From positions 124,001 to 188,000 of the forward strand of contig JAAMXY010000976.1 in NCBI GenBank assembly GCA_019677205.1: 64,000 bases of DNA, read 5' to 3'. This DNA is from Pinguiococcus pyrenoidosus. Its lineage: Eukaryota > Sar > Pinguiophyceae > Pinguiochrysidales > Pinguiochrysidaceae. Below, in pieces: positions 17,755-29,408 of the stretch. The notes under the pieces are model-generated. The model searched no databases, had not been told where the DNA came from, and saw only the letters and a program-made list of their open reading frames with translations. The position numbers were made by a program, and so were the translations under genes. Numbering within the stretch: position 1 is the stretch's first letter; each line of letters starts with the position of its first letter.

Positions 17755-18478
17755 TGTTGAAGGGGGCTTGCGGGGCGGGGCGCGACGGACTGCAGGAGGG
17801 CGAGCAGCTGGACGAGCTGAACTTGAAGTGCCTCGCTCAAAGCCACCGACCGGCGGCGGAAGCAATCCTGGGAGCCGGGCGTCCGGTGTACAGCGGCGGA
17901 AGTGCTGCGGCAGCTGAGCCAGCTGGTGACTCCGTCGCCGCAACCAAGCAATGCGAAGCAGCCAAGAATCCAACAAAACCTCAACATCCGCCCCGGTGCG
18001 CCCGCAGGTGAAAGGCCCATCGCCGCTCCGCGTCGGAAGCGGGTGACGTATGGAGAAAGGCCGGGAATGCGCCCGCCTGTAGGGGAACCTAGGAAACCGG
18101 AAACCGGGTGGGAAGGAGGCAAAACGCTTTCTCCTGGACAGCGAGGGCAGCAATACGGGATGCTGAGAGCAAACTGAGAGCAGAGCATTCTTTTTTGGAG
18201 CTAGGGGGCGGGAGGGGAAAGCAAGGGGTGGGGAGAGAAGAAAGGAAAGGGGAGAAGCGGGGAAAGAACGGAAAACAGGAGAGGAACGAGAAGAAACGCC
18301 TCGCAACGTAGAAAGGAGAAAGGAAGAATCTCAAACGGTATTCGCGTTGAACTGCAGCAATATCTTTGACCTCCTAGACACAAGCACTCTGGACAGGCTA
18401 TAATGGCACTCTGGCGGACTAGGTGGCTTGCACTAGCCCCGCCGCTCTCGACTGGCGGCAACGCGGCGCGGCTGCCGG
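17755..18478. other. Spacer upstream of POR with long polypurine tract
   Basis: Contains about 140 bp (about 18195-18335) that is almost pure purine on the + strand (gagaagaaaggaaagggg...), i.e. polypyrimidine on the coding strand of POR. No exon is supported, although the minus frame stays open because of the tract. Confidence 0.55.
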
Positions 18479-19707
18479 CTAGACCTTCTCGTCTTGATTC
18501 GCAGCCTTGGTCAGGTCGGAGATCAGCCTCCGCATGCGGTTGGTCGCGATGACGGTGCGGAAGGCGGCACGAAGCTTCCGCCGGGCGTTGTGCTTCCTCA
18601 GCTCCTTCGTGGTCGACTGAATATCTCTACGGCCAAGCACGGACGCTTCCGCCTCGATCCACGAGTGATGCAGGGCGTCGTGCGCGGTGATGCGCTCGCG
18701 CGGGTTCACGGTGATCATCTTGTTGATCAGGTCCTTTGCGTCGTCGCTGACATGCGACCAGTACTCCCTGTGAAACTTGAACTGGCCGGCCTTGATCTTC
18801 CGAAACAGCTGGGGCTGGGACTCGTCGTAGAACGGCGGATAGCCTCCGAGGAGAATGTACACGATGCAGCCGAGACTCCACACGTCTACCTGCGTCCCGT
18901 AGCCCATGCCCTTGAGAATCTCCGGCGCGACGAAGCCCGGCGTGCCGCACTTGCTCTTCAGCGAGTCGGACGTGACGTCTTTCTTCGCGAAGCCGAAGTC
19001 GGCAATCTTGATGCTCGCGTCGTCAGCCGAGGTCGTCAGCAGCAGGTTCTCAGGCTTGATATCTCGATGAACCTGCGCAAGCGAGTTGCGTGCAGAAGAA
19101 GCAGCTCGTGAGCCGGGCCCTCTCTTGCAGAGAAGGCGAAGGCGAAAGCGACACGAGAAAAACACGTACGATGTTGCCATCGTGGAGGTGCCGGACTCCG
19201 TCTAACAGAGCCTTGACAATCTCCCGCGCCTCCAGCTCCGTGTACCGCTGCTTCTGCACGATGCGGTCGAAGAGCTCTCCCCCACCCAGCTTCTCCATCA
19301 CGATCAAGAAGGCGTCCTGCCGCTCGTAGAAGTCATGGAGTTTCACCACGTTTGGATGGCTGATGTGCCGCAGAATGTCCACTTCTTCCAGCAGCGCCAG
19401 CCGCTCATCCTCCGGGAGCGCATCCTTGGCGACAATCTTGACTGCGCACACTGGGTTTCCCAGCGAGAAGGAGCGCTTGAGGACTCACGCCACGACTTCT
19501 CTGCGTGAAGGCGGACGGGAGACGCCACTCACCGTCTCGAGTCTCTCGGACCAAGCACTCGCGCACGAGCGCGTAGGAACCCTTGCCGAGCACGGTTTCG
19601 GACATGATGTACTTCGCCTCGAAGTCATCGGCGTTGCCGGTGGACAGCTGCCTCTCGTAGTTCTGGACGTGCTCAAGGTTGGCCGCTTTGGCGCTCATGC
19701 ACCCCAT
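18479..19707 (-). CDS. CaMK-type Ser/Thr protein kinase with acylation motif
   Basis: Three exons (19707-19533, 19450-19170, 19072-18479) joined by 82-bp and 97-bp GT-AG introns give 349 aa. The kinase domain is complete: glycine loop LGKGSYALV (about 40-48), CAVKIV lysine, HRDIKPEN catalytic loop, DFGFAKK, CGTPGFVAPE and VDVWSLGCI. The C-terminal tail (about 310-340, HNARRKLRAAFRTV) matches the autoinhibitory/calmodulin-binding segment of CaMKI-type kinases and plant CDPK junctions, but no EF-hands follow. The N terminus MGCMSAKA fits N-myristoylation at Gly2 plus palmitoylation at Cys3, so membrane attachment is likely. Calcium/calmodulin regulation is inferred. Confidence 0.9.
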
Positions 19708-20894
19708 CTTTCAAAATCGCTTCCTCCGCGTCTCCGCGACGCCGCCAAAAACACTACACAGAGGGTGCGCAAAGCGCAAGCAGGTGCGTTCAGGGAGATG
19801 CGCGACAGTGCCAGGGCATCGCCGCGGCGCGCGCCCGATCAACGTTGGGGTCCGGTGGTCGAGCGGGGGAATGGCGCCACAGACCGGCGCAAAGACTTCC
19901 TATACGGCCGAACAATGCGGTGGGAAGCGCATTAGAACTTTCCTCTTGCTTCTTCGCTCCCCATTGGTCGAAGTCGTCAAATTCTCGTTTTCAAAGATAT
20001 TCAGAATGTCAGCCCACACATTTTGCCCCACGCCGCCGTTGGTTGCCAACGGCGGGACGGCTGTTGCGTGCGGGCTTGTCCGTTTGCTCGTTGGCTTTCT
20101 CGCCGTCCCCTCACCGCAAACGCCGAGCGAGAGCCCCCGCGGACCCGCCGACCCGCCGACGACTCCCCAAGCTGGTGGGCAGTGGGCCGGGTTTCTTCTC
20201 TTCTCCTGTGCGTCACGTTGCTTGATTCTTTGCTGCCTTGTCTTGCCTTGCTTAGCGCGCGCGCTGTCTAGCTACGCACGCACCAAGCCACTCACTCCGC
20301 TCCGCCCCGCTGCCTCATGGCTGCCTCGCTCGCTATCCCTAGCTTGCATGTCTTTCGTCTCCCTCTTCATCTCACCTCGTGGTAACTGCTGCTTGGGCCG
20401 GCCCGTCTGCCACACCCGCCGTGGATTCGGAGATTCCAGGATTGCGAGGCGCGAACGGACGCCGGAGAACGCCAACGCGCGGCACACACACGGCAACGCT
20501 AAAGACTATCTTGATCCTTTCGAAATCCGTCTTTCGTAATCCGTCTTTCGTCTCTGGTCGATTGCTTCCAGGAGCGGAGCGAATCGCTTCCCCTCTGCAT
20601 TAATTCTGCGTCGGCATGGACCAACGGGAAGGCCTTCCCGCTCCAAGAATCTCGTCGTTCGTCCTCTCCATTGGCTGATTAACTATTCTTTTCGTACCTG
20701 CTGCGCGCGAAGTACTGGACAGCGTGCCTGTAGTTCACTGGATTTCGCCGCTGAAAGGAAAGTCGTTTGGTGCGAAGCTGATCGATGATTCCGTGCGCTT
20801 TTCGTAGATCCAGCGCGCGCCTTGTTCTCCTCTCCGCGCAGCCAGGAGCGGCCGACTTGCGCCTCTCCGCTTCGGCGCCCGCGTCGCGGACGGG
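19708..20894. other. Divergent spacer between kinase and TRP-like channel
   Basis: About 1.2 kb with no supported exon. The long + frame here is Arg/Ser/Pro-rich with no motif. CCAAT-type boxes occur near 19963 and 20671. It likely holds promoters for both genes. Confidence 0.5.
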
Positions 20895-22772
20895 ATGGCG
20901 AAGGTGCAGGGCCTGCCCAAGAAGGGCGAAGAGACGCTGATGAAGCTGCACAGCATGACGGAGCTGGGCGACGCCGTCTCTGTGCGAGCGGCGTTGGCCG
21001 AGGCAGAAATCGGGCCCGAGAGCCTCAACGAGCCCATCAATGGCATGCCCCTGATCTGCATCGCCGCGGCGGGAGGCCACTTGGACGTGGTGCGCGAGAT
21101 CTACGAGTTAGGCGGCGACCTGGACGCCACAACCACGGACAACAAGGCCGCACTGCACTTCGCCGCCGCCAACGACTGCCCCGAGATCGTGGCGTTCCTG
21201 CTGGACAACGGCGCCGATTTCCCCTCCAAGTGTGCCTCCTACGACGCGGTCCTGAACTCGTTCCAGCGGCGCTCGGAGAAGTACAAGGAGCTGCTGGTGG
21301 GCGACGACGACGAGGGAGCCGCCGAGCGCGAGAAGTACGAGATGAAGAAGCGCTGCGCCAAGCAGCTGCACTTTCTGTTGCAGTACGACGGCAGGCCCGG
21401 CGAGACGCTTGCGTCGCTTCCGCTGGTGAGAGACACGGTGCTGGCGCTGCTCTGCACGCACCGAGCGTCGGCTTTGATGGTGGCGGACGGGCTCACGCTG
21501 CTTGGCCTGCTGTCGCTCTACACCACCGTGGCCTGGGTGCTGCAGCACGAAGGGCCTTTGACCGGCGGAGACGCCCTGCTGCTCTCCGGTCTTTTCGTGT
21601 GCTCCGGCTTCATCGTCATCCGAGAGCTCGTCCAGGGCAGCATTGCGCTTCGCCTCAGCGAGCTGAGGACCTGGCAGCGGGACCTCTGGAACCTGGTGGA
21701 TCTTGCCGCCGGCTCTGCCGGTCTCACTCTGGCGATTGCGTCTCTCTGGGGCGAGCCGCTGCGGACGGGCGCGGCCTACCGCCTGATCGCCGGCGTGGGC
21801 GCGATTCCGATCTGGACGAAGATCCTCGGGAACATCAAGGTGGTCAATCTCAAGTTCGCCACCTTCGTGTCCGGCCTCGTCCAGATCACCCGAGATATTC
21901 GCAGCTTCCTGGTGGTGCTGTTCATCGCGCTCGTGGCCTCTGGCTTCACGCTTTTCATCATCCTGCACCCGCGGGACGAGGCCCTGTTCGAGGACGAGGA
22001 GGAGGATCCGTTTGGCAGCATCGGCGAGACCCTCCTCACGAACTACCGGATGCTGCTCGGCGACTTTGAGCGGGACTGGTTCCTCGCGCCGCGGGACGAG
22101 GCGTCCGAGGACGTCGCGACGCTTCTCTTTGTCCTGTACCTCTTCTTGATGAACGTGCTGCTGCTCAACGTGCTGATTGCCGTCGTGTCCGACAGCTACG
22201 ACTACTCCGTGACCAGAAGTCGCGGCATCTTCTACCGCGCGCGCCTTGCCCTGGCCTCGGAACTGCAGGCGATCTTCGCGATCGTGGTGCCAAAGACGAC
22301 GGAAGAGCGAGAGCCCATATGGGAGCGCTTCATCTGCGCCAGACTGGTGGAAGGGGTGCTGTGGGCTTGCCAGGTGCACCGATGCGGTCCGACCGCTGCC
22401 AACGTAGCCACCGTCCTGGTCGCGGTGGCGCTTCTTCCCGTCTGCCTTCCTCTGGTGATTTTTGACTGCCTCGTGGTTTTGCTGAACTACTTCTCGGCGA
22501 CGGAGAGCACGGTAGACGACGCCCGGGATCTGGAGGAGGAGAATGCCTGGAAGGGGCGGACGGCCGAGACGGTCAGCATGGTCGGGCAAGTCCTCGAGCA
22601 GTCCGAAGACAAGCTGCAGGCGAAGGTGGCGGATGCCGTGGAAGACAAGGTGAGGAGCGTCCTCGAGAGGCTCGAGGCGCTCGAGGCGTCGCTGCAGCAG
22701 CGGCAGCAGGAGATGGAGCAGAAGCTGGATGTCGTTCTGGAGTTGCTGGACAGCCGGCAAGACCGGAAATAG
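20895..22772 (+). CDS. Ankyrin-repeat TRP-like cation channel
   Basis: Single exon, 625 aa. Residues about 45-115 are two to three ankyrin repeats (GMPLICIAAAGGHLDVVREI; KAALHFAAANDCPEIVAFLL). Six hydrophobic segments follow between about 190 and 440. The last carries LFLMNVLLLNVLIAVVSDSY, the S6 signature of TRP channels (LLLNLLIAMM-type), with a pore loop region FGSIGETLLTNYRMLLGDF just before it. A further hydrophobic segment (about 495-530) lies after the channel core. The C terminus (about 580-622) is a predicted coiled coil rich in Glu/Gln/Leu, as used for TRP assembly. At 625 aa it is short for TRPA/TRPV. Ion selectivity cannot be read from the sequence. Confidence 0.8.
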   Translation: MAKVQGLPKKGEETLMKLHSMTELGDAVSVRAALAEAEIGPESLNEPINGMPLICIAAAGGHLDVVREIYELGGDLDATTTDNKAALHFAAANDCPEIVAFLLDNGADFPSKCASYDAVLNSFQRRSEKYKELLVGDDDEGAAEREKYEMKKRCAKQLHFLLQYDGRPGETLASLPLVRDTVLALLCTHRASALMVADGLTLLGLLSLYTTVAWVLQHEGPLTGGDALLLSGLFVCSGFIVIRELVQGSIALRLSELRTWQRDLWNLVDLAAGSAGLTLAIASLWGEPLRTGAAYRLIAGVGAIPIWTKILGNIKVVNLKFATFVSGLVQITRDIRSFLVVLFIALVASGFTLFIILHPRDEALFEDEEEDPFGSIGETLLTNYRMLLGDFERDWFLAPRDEASEDVATLLFVLYLFLMNVLLLNVLIAVVSDSYDYSVTRSRGIFYRARLALASELQAIFAIVVPKTTEEREPIWERFICARLVEGVLWACQVHRCGPTAANVATVLVAVALLPVCLPLVIFDCLVVLLNYFSATESTVDDARDLEEENAWKGRTAETVSMVGQVLEQSEDKLQAKVADAVEDKVRSVLERLEALEASLQQRQQEMEQKLDVVLELLDSRQDRK

Positions 22773-23859
22773 AGCTGGGGAAGTACATACACAGTAGCTG
22801 CTGGGAGCCTCGACGACTCAGGCGCACCAAGAAGACCAGACCGAGAGCAGAACAAAGCAGCGGGAAACACGAACAAAGACGCACGGACAAGGAAGATGAA
22901 GGCGCAGGCAGAGCCACTGGCTAGAGGCACACGAAGAGAGGTCTGCAGAAGAGACCGCTTCGAATGCATGGCTCCTTCGTTCCCCCTCCCCTCTTCCCAG
23001 GAAGGACGCAAGGCGCAAGGCGCAAGGCACTGGGCAGGCAAGGTCTCTTGATCGCAGCTCTCGCGAAGTCGGCAAGTTCTACACCAAATTCCTCGAGCAC
23101 AAAGGTTAACAACGCGACTACCACGCAGCAATGTAGAAGCCTTTCTTTTATCCAACTCGATTTTTTTTCTGGAAACTTGATTGACATTCTTTACATTCTT
23201 CGTGAAATGATCATAGGAACCAGGAGACGCGACGTGGCGACGGTTTGACTCGTCCAAATTTGAACTGTTGACCCTAACCCAATGATCGACGCGCCTTCGC
23301 GTGAAATCCCGGTCGCATCTCCCACTGGGCGACGCCTCTGTGACGTCAGGTAACCGTCAAAGCATCCCCGATTGGATACGTGGAACCAGTCGTGTCCGAA
23401 GATCTCCATTGCGCGTTCTTTGGAACAGTCCGAAGGCTCTTGATTCGCACAGCCTCAGAGGCGGAGGCGCTCCTAAACGCCCGAACCAGACTTGAACAAA
23501 GAGACCGCAACGTCAGCGAATCTCCGCCGGCGCTTCTGTACCGTTCGTCGGCCCCCCAATACACTTATAAAGCAGCTACCCAAGGCGCGCTCTCACCGGA
23601 CAGGAGCTCCGGGGTGAATTGTCGTCGCAACCCTTTTAACTGCGGCCGAAGGAAACAGCCCTCGCGCCCGCCTCTGCTGCGCTGTCCCCCGCGCGCGCGG
23701 CTCTGCCTCGGCCCGTGAGTCCGGCTTCGGCGACAAAGTCGCCAGCGAGCGGAGAGACAGGGATTCCTAGCAGACGGCGCGGAGAGGTACCGCGCTCGAC
23801 GCTCCGTACCGAATTCCACCGAAGCCAGCGCTGAGAGCGAATCGCCACTTCGCTCCAGA
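22773..23859. other. Spacer between TRP-like channel and NADPH oxidase
   Basis: About 1.1 kb, no gene supported. It contains a short tandem gcaaggc repeat (about 23007-23030) and a TATA-like acttataaag at about 23565, roughly 290 bp upstream of the NADPH oxidase ATG. Confidence 0.45.
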
Positions 23860-26800
23860 ATGCAACAGAGCAGCGATGGAGCGCCTGCGAAACAGCTCAA
23901 GATGCCCTCTCGCTTCCCCGCGCCGGGCGCCGGAGACCAGCCCAGTAGCAAGCCCAGCATGGCGGAGGTGGAGGCCGCCCTAATGGGAGACAGCGAAGAT
24001 CTGCGGCTGTCGCCGTCGCAGCTGCAGCACCGCAAGCTCGAGTCCGTGCGCCATCTGCTGGAGAGTCGTCCGGATGTGGAGGACTTGGAAGAAGACACCA
24101 TCCTGCACCGCTTCCGAAGGTAAGTTCCAGACCGAACGCGGAAGAGACAGACGCGCAAGACTGGCGCGACGCTGCTGGAGGACTGATCTTTGTCTCTTCG
24201 TGGCTTTTTGCTTTCCCGTGTTCGTGTCCTCTGCGCTGGCGTTGTGACCGACAGTGTGCGGGTGCCGCACCTGAGGAACTCCAGCCGAGCTCCGTCGGCC
24301 AGGGTGCACGAGCCGGAGCGGCGCAGCCCGGAGCCCGCCATGCACGGCAAGAGCACGCCGGGCAAGGTGGCCCGGCGCAGCATCTTTGACGACGGAGTGA
24401 CGCTTCGCGACGACGACAACAGCAACAACAACAACAACAAGAACAACAACAAGGGGACGGCGGACGACGAGGAATCCGCCGCGAACCTCTGCGTGACGGA
24501 GACGGAGGCTTTCAAGGAGCTCGCCGACCTGAAGCACCGCTTCTTGCTGCTCAGCGGGCCGGAGGGCCTGCTCAACAAGTCCACCTTCCTTCATCACTTC
24601 TGCCAGGGCCGCAGTCCCGCCGCGCGGAACGAGTTCTTCGACTTCTGCAAGGGCGAAGGGCGCCACCTCACGCCCACCACCGGAGAGCGCATGCCGGACG
24701 ATCAGATCAGCGTCGAGGAGTTCATGGCGAGCGTCGTGCAGATGACGAACATGACCCCGCTGCAGCGCGCACGCACCTACGGCCGCCTGCTCCTCGAGTC
24801 CGGCCACATGGCCGAGGACCGGACCAGGCGCGCCATCCACACCATCATCAGGTCCCAATTCCAGGCGCTGGGACTGCACATCTCCGAGGGCAGCACGTCG
24901 CAGATCGTGGAGATTCTCAACACGTCGCTGCGCTCGGACAACGCGTCGGTGGACTACGCCACCTTCGAGGAGCTCTTCTCCACGCTGACCATGGAGGTCT
25001 CGAAGGACGGAGAGAAGGGCATCGACAAGAAGATCCGCTCGATGAAGAGGATGAGCATGGCCCGGCAGTCCACGCTGGCGCGATCGAACAGCAGGGAGTC
25101 GCGCCTCAGCGAGTGGGGCCTCAGCGGCTGCCTCGGCGCCACCCCGCTTTGCGCCCCCCTGTACTACCTCAACAACGGCGTCCGCGAGTGGACGAAGCAC
25201 AACTTCCCGTGGCTCACCAAGAAGAGGTTCGGCTGGATCACGGTCTACCTCATGGTCATGGCCGCCGCGTTCACCTACAAGTTCCTCGAGTACTACGACT
25301 CGGATGCCTTCCAGGCGATGGGCATCGGCGTCTGCTTCGCGCGCGCCTTTGGCCTCTGCGCCATGATCAACGTGTTCATCCTGTACTTCGCCGTGTGCAG
25401 AAAGCTGCTGACCACCGTGCGAAACGATCCCTGGCTGCGGCTGTGGCGCATCATCCCGTTTGACGACAACATTGACGTCCACCGCAGCGTGGGCCATGCC
25501 ATCATGCTCTGCGGGCTCGGCCACGTGGCCGGTCATCACGCCGCGTTCTTCCGGTGAGTTGCTGAAGATTCTGGGAGCGGATCCTTGACGAGCCTAAGGT
25601 TGTTCTCATCCGGTGTCCTCTTCCCCCTGGGTCCTTTTTGCCCGCTTTTTCCCCACACAGCTACACCAACGGTTCGGACGAGGACTGGGAGAACTCGCCG
25701 CTGGGCGACACGGACGAGTTCGACGGCCCGGATCCGTCCTACGGGGACCTTCTCGCCACCTTGCCCGGTTGGACCGGACTTGCAATGGTGGTGATCATGA
25801 TCATTGCGTACCCGCCGGTCTTCTTCCGGCGCAAGGCCTTCAACTACTTCTGGTTCTCGCACCATCTGTTTATCATCGTCTGGACGGCCCTCTTCTGCGT
25901 GCACGGGCAGGCCAACATCCTGGAGCGCTCCACGGCAGTGTACTGGGTCGCCGTGCCCTTCACCATCTACTTCGTCGAGCGAGTTTCGCGCTTCGCGAGC
26001 CCGACGACGAACAAGACGAAGATCCTCGATGCTTGCGTTTCGTCCAAGTCTGTCGTCCTTATCCTGGAGAAGCCGAAAAGCTGGTCGAGCAAGGCCCACC
26101 GAGCGGGCACGTATGCCTTCCTGAACATTCCGCACATCGCGAAGTACGAGTGGCACCCGTTCACCATCTCCAGCGCTCCGGACGACGACTACCTGCGCTT
26201 CCACATCCGCAAGGCGGGCGACTGGACCGGGAAGCTCTACAACATGGTAGAGCAGATCGATCTCCGCAGCCCGGATGCGCACAATGCGTCGCGGAGGCTG
26301 CAAAAGTGGGAGTCCTTCCGGCTGGAAGACCTGGATGCGACCCGGATGCTCTCTGACGACGAGGGCAGGGAGGAGAAGGGCGCGGATGACGATGCCATCC
26401 AAGTGCGGAAGAGCAAGAGCGCGAACCAGGTCATGTCGGACGAAGTGCTGGCGAAGCTGCACAACTTTGGAGAGGCGCCGCGCGAGCGTCACATCGCCAC
26501 GGCGCGCAACTACCCGAACGTGTCCATCGAGGGGCCGATCGGAGCGCCCTCGGATCTCTACTTCACCTTCACGACTAGCGTGTTGATCGCCGCCGGTATC
26601 GGCGTCACGCCCATGGCGAGCGTGCTCCGCGAAGTCATCTACACCTGGTACGGCCGATTCATCCGCACCGGGAAGAACTTCGTGGGGTCTCCGCAGGACG
26701 CTCGCGTGCAGCGCATCTACTTCTACTGGATCACGAGGGATCAACAAGCGCTGCGCTGGTTCTCGGATGAGCTCACCATCATCAGCAACATGGATCCCGA

Positions 26801-27128
26801 CAATCACATGCAGATCTCGATCTACCTGAGCAGCGTGAAGCCCAAGGACAGCAACATGATCCGCGGCGTGGTGGACAAGGTGCACAAGAAGACTGGTTGG
26901 GATCCCATCTCCGGGGTGAACTCGAAGTTCCGGACGCAGTTCGGCCGCCCGAACTGGGACAAGGTCTTCTCTGAGATCGCGCTCCAGCAGGAAGGGCAGA
27001 AGATTGGAGTTTTCTTCTGCGGTCCTCAGGGACTTGACAGGATGCTGGAACGCTGCTGCCGAAAGCACAGCATCCGCCATTCAAATGGCATCGAGACGAA
27101 GTTTAAGTACCACAGCGAAAATTTCTAG
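23860..27128 (+). CDS. NADPH oxidase (Nox/Rboh-type)
   Basis: Three exons (23860-24119, 24255-25553, 25661-27128) join in phase (introns 135 and 107 bp), giving 1008 aa. It transfers electrons from NADPH through FAD and two haems across a membrane to oxygen, making superoxide. The N-terminal about 400 residues are cytosolic with an Asn-rich run (NSNNNNNKNNNK) and a degenerate EF-hand-like region (ISVEEFMASV). The membrane domain has haem histidines in HRSVGHAIMLCGLGHVAGH and WFSHHLFIIVWTALFCVHG. FAD binding is at HPFTISSAP. NADPH binding is at GPIGAPS, AAGIGVTPMASVLREV and the final FFCGPQGLDRML. All key motifs are intact. An acidic insertion of about 60 residues lies between the FAD and NADPH segments. 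Confidence 0.93.
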
Positions 27129-27539
27129 GCTCTCAAGGATTCACCGGCCGACGCAGCGCTCAACGAGGCTGCGTCGTGTAGTGTACACAGGGAAAATGAT
27201 GGCGGACACGCCGACGCCGTGCTGGCCAGAGCTGACTTACTCAGCTGCCACACGACGCAAGAAAGAGACCGGAGGCGCGCAGATTCAAGAGGCGCCCTTA
27301 GCGAAACGTATGGGAGAGAGCGCACATGAGCTAATAGTAGCCCCCTTCTGTAAAACTGTCTTGAACCATCTCAAGCGCCGCTGCCGGAGGCCCCACCACC
27401 GACCACTGGGTCGAGGGTCGTGTGTGCACGATACAATCCTCCAGCTCGGCTCAATCTGCGGCACTTGCTCGATCTGCTGAAGTTGCTCAATTTCTTCAGC
27501 TTGCGCCGTGGCTGCGCAAGGCAAATCTGGACGACGGCC

Positions 27540-27601
27540 GAAACAAGAACAAGAACAAGAACAAGAACAAGAACAAGAACAAGAACAAGAACAAGAACAA
27601 G

Positions 27602-27657
<56 letters not shown>

Positions 27658-27784
27658 CNNNNNNNNNNNNNNNNNNNNNNNNNNNNNNNNNNNNNNNNNN
27701 NNNNNNNNNNNNNNNNNNNNNNNNNNNNNNNNNNNNNNNNNNNNNNNNNNNNNNNNNNNNNNNNNNNNNNNNNNNNNNNNNNNN

Positions 27785-27846
<62 letters not shown>

Positions 27847-27847
27847 C
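27540..27847. repeat. Compound microsatellite (AACAAG)n(AAC)n interrupted by gap
   Basis: Ten to eleven AACAAG units run into pure AAC triplets up to 27658. AAC triplets resume at 27785 and continue to about 27847. Both sides of the gap are the same repeat, so the true length is unknown. Confidence 0.97.
27659..27784. other. Assembly gap (126 N)
   Basis: A run of undetermined bases inside the (AAC)n tract. The repeat on both sides explains the assembly break. Confidence 1.
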
Positions 27848-27865
27848 CTTCTTCCAGACACGTTC

Positions 27866-29318
27866 CTAGGAAAGACACAGCTCTTGGTACACCTCGTTGA
27901 TCGCGTCGACTTGCAGGGTCTTACGGCGCAGCCAGGCCAGGAGATGCCCGCCGACCACCTCCGTGTACTTGGCCTTTCCCTCCGGACAGGCCTTCACCAG
28001 TCCGTGGTGCAGCCGCATCATGGAAGGGATCGACACGAACTTGTCGTTGAGAGTGATAACGCTGTGGGAGGCTTGGAGGTAGCGCCTCGGCTTGAACGAC
28101 TCATCATCGAGCTGTGCAAGCGTCACTCCGTTCACGTCCGCCACCAGCCCCGCGATGGAGGACTTGCCAAAGATAGCTCTCAGGCGGTTCTCCGCGTCGT
28201 CAAGGGACTCGGCTTCCAGGGCCAGGCTCTTCCAGTCAATGTCGTGGTAGATCACCGAGTCAACGAGGATTTCTGGCGAGTGCGCCCCCACATACGGAGC
28301 AGCGCCTATGCAGATAGGAAAAGGCAAGGGACCATTGGTATCCGACTGAACGGTGTTGGCAAACGCATCAAGGAGGCCCTCTTCTTTACCGAGTCGGTGG
28401 CGCTGTGCGTCATCACGCATCCAATTTGCACCGAGGATGGCGGCTCCGGCACACATTGCGCCGCCCCACGAGAAGCCGGAGATGATGATCTTGGCATTTG
28501 GGAAGCGATCCGCACACCAACTGGAGTATATTCCGGCTTAGCTTGCGTCTCGCCGCGTTGCGCAACTTGCATGTTTCCAGCGCTTTCACACGGTTTGCTC
28601 TGGTCCTTTTGGCGCTCCACTTACCACGCGAGGCTGCCTGCCTCCGTGAACACACCGGTGCTCTGGTCGAGGATCTTGGCCGCGGTGGAGATGTAGTGGC
28701 GCTTTTGGCCCTTTGGTCGCCTCCTTCCGTACAGTGGCGCGGTGGGCACGACGCTGAAGAAGCCCAGGCGCCGAGCCAGCTCCTTAGCCACCGCCACACG
28801 AGGTCCACTGCCTTGCTCCCCCGTGGACGTCAGCAGGATGATCACGGCCTTGGGAGATTCGTCGCCTTCGACGCTGGACTCTGTCGTCGTCAGCGTCCGC
28901 AGGGCTGCCGCAGAGCGCGCCGGCGCCACCACTCGGAACAGACACCTCTTGGACTCCTCTGGGAGCCGCTGGCACACGGGGCTCTCGAAGGAGGCGCTGG
29001 CGATGACAACTTCGCCAGCGCTGCGGAGCTCTTCGCTCCATTCGAGGCTGTCTGCCAGCTCCTTGACTGGCTTCTCGCCCTTGCCCGTGCGCTCCCAGAT
29101 CCGCTCGGCGAACTCATAGTGGGCATCGACGTCTCCAAAGCCCTTCTCAAAGAAGCGCGGCCTGGAGGGCCCTGTTGGCCAGCATGCCTGAGCGAATTCT
29201 AGGAAGCTTCACGAGCGACACGCGTCAGAGCCGCACCTAACACTGCCAGCAGCAGGAAGAAGGCGTAGTCCAGGAGTCCCAGCACTGCACCTACAGCGCT
29301 GATCGTTGCGGACAGCAT
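27866..29318 (-). CDS. ABHD18-type alpha/beta hydrolase (DUF2048)
   Basis: Exons 29187-28625 and 28520-27866 join in phase 2. A short first exon ending at 29295 (MLSATISA, start 29318) joins in phase 0 and gives 413 aa, close to animal ABHD18. The family layout is clear: RFFEKGFGDVD near the N terminus, then VIILLTSTGEQG, PLYGRRRPKGQ and the nucleophile elbow SGFSWGGAMCAG, with the C-terminal histidine in VVGGHLLAWLRRK and the closing QVDAINEVYQEL. The serine and histidine of the triad are present. Substrate is unknown. The 5' end is uncertain, because the minus frame upstream (to 29408) also encodes a hydrophobic stretch, LLDYAFFLLLAVLGAAL, that may belong to an alternative first exon and act as a membrane anchor. 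Confidence 0.8.
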
Positions 29319-29408
29319 GATGACCTGTGTGGCGCTTGTGACGCTCGTGGCGCTTCTGGCGCTTATGGTGCGGCTGCAAAAGTCAGGATCTTGGGACTGC
29401 TGCTCCAA

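Larger units (their letters stand above)
27129..27865. other. Convergent spacer with low-complexity DNA and assembly gap
   Basis: Lies between the 3' ends of NADPH oxidase (+) and the ABHD18-type gene (-). After about 400 bp without signal it becomes a microsatellite broken by Ns (see separate entries). The open frames across it (poly-Asn/Gln/Thr, poly-Leu/Cys) are artefacts of the repeat. Confidence 0.8.

Noticed and set aside
21108-22760. 550-codon minus frame antisense to the TRP-like channel
   Set aside because: Shadow frame; the sense protein has ankyrin and S6 motifs.
23270-23283. Telomere-like ccctaaccc
   Set aside because: Only one and a half units; too short to be more than chance.
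24700-24760. Functional EF-hands in the NADPH oxidase
   Set aside because: The region has EF-like hydrophobic spacing but lacks the Asp/Asn/Glu pattern of a calcium loop.
27285-27900. Poly-Asn, poly-Gln and poly-Leu frames across the gap
   Set aside because: Produced by the (AAC)n microsatellite and Ns, not genes.
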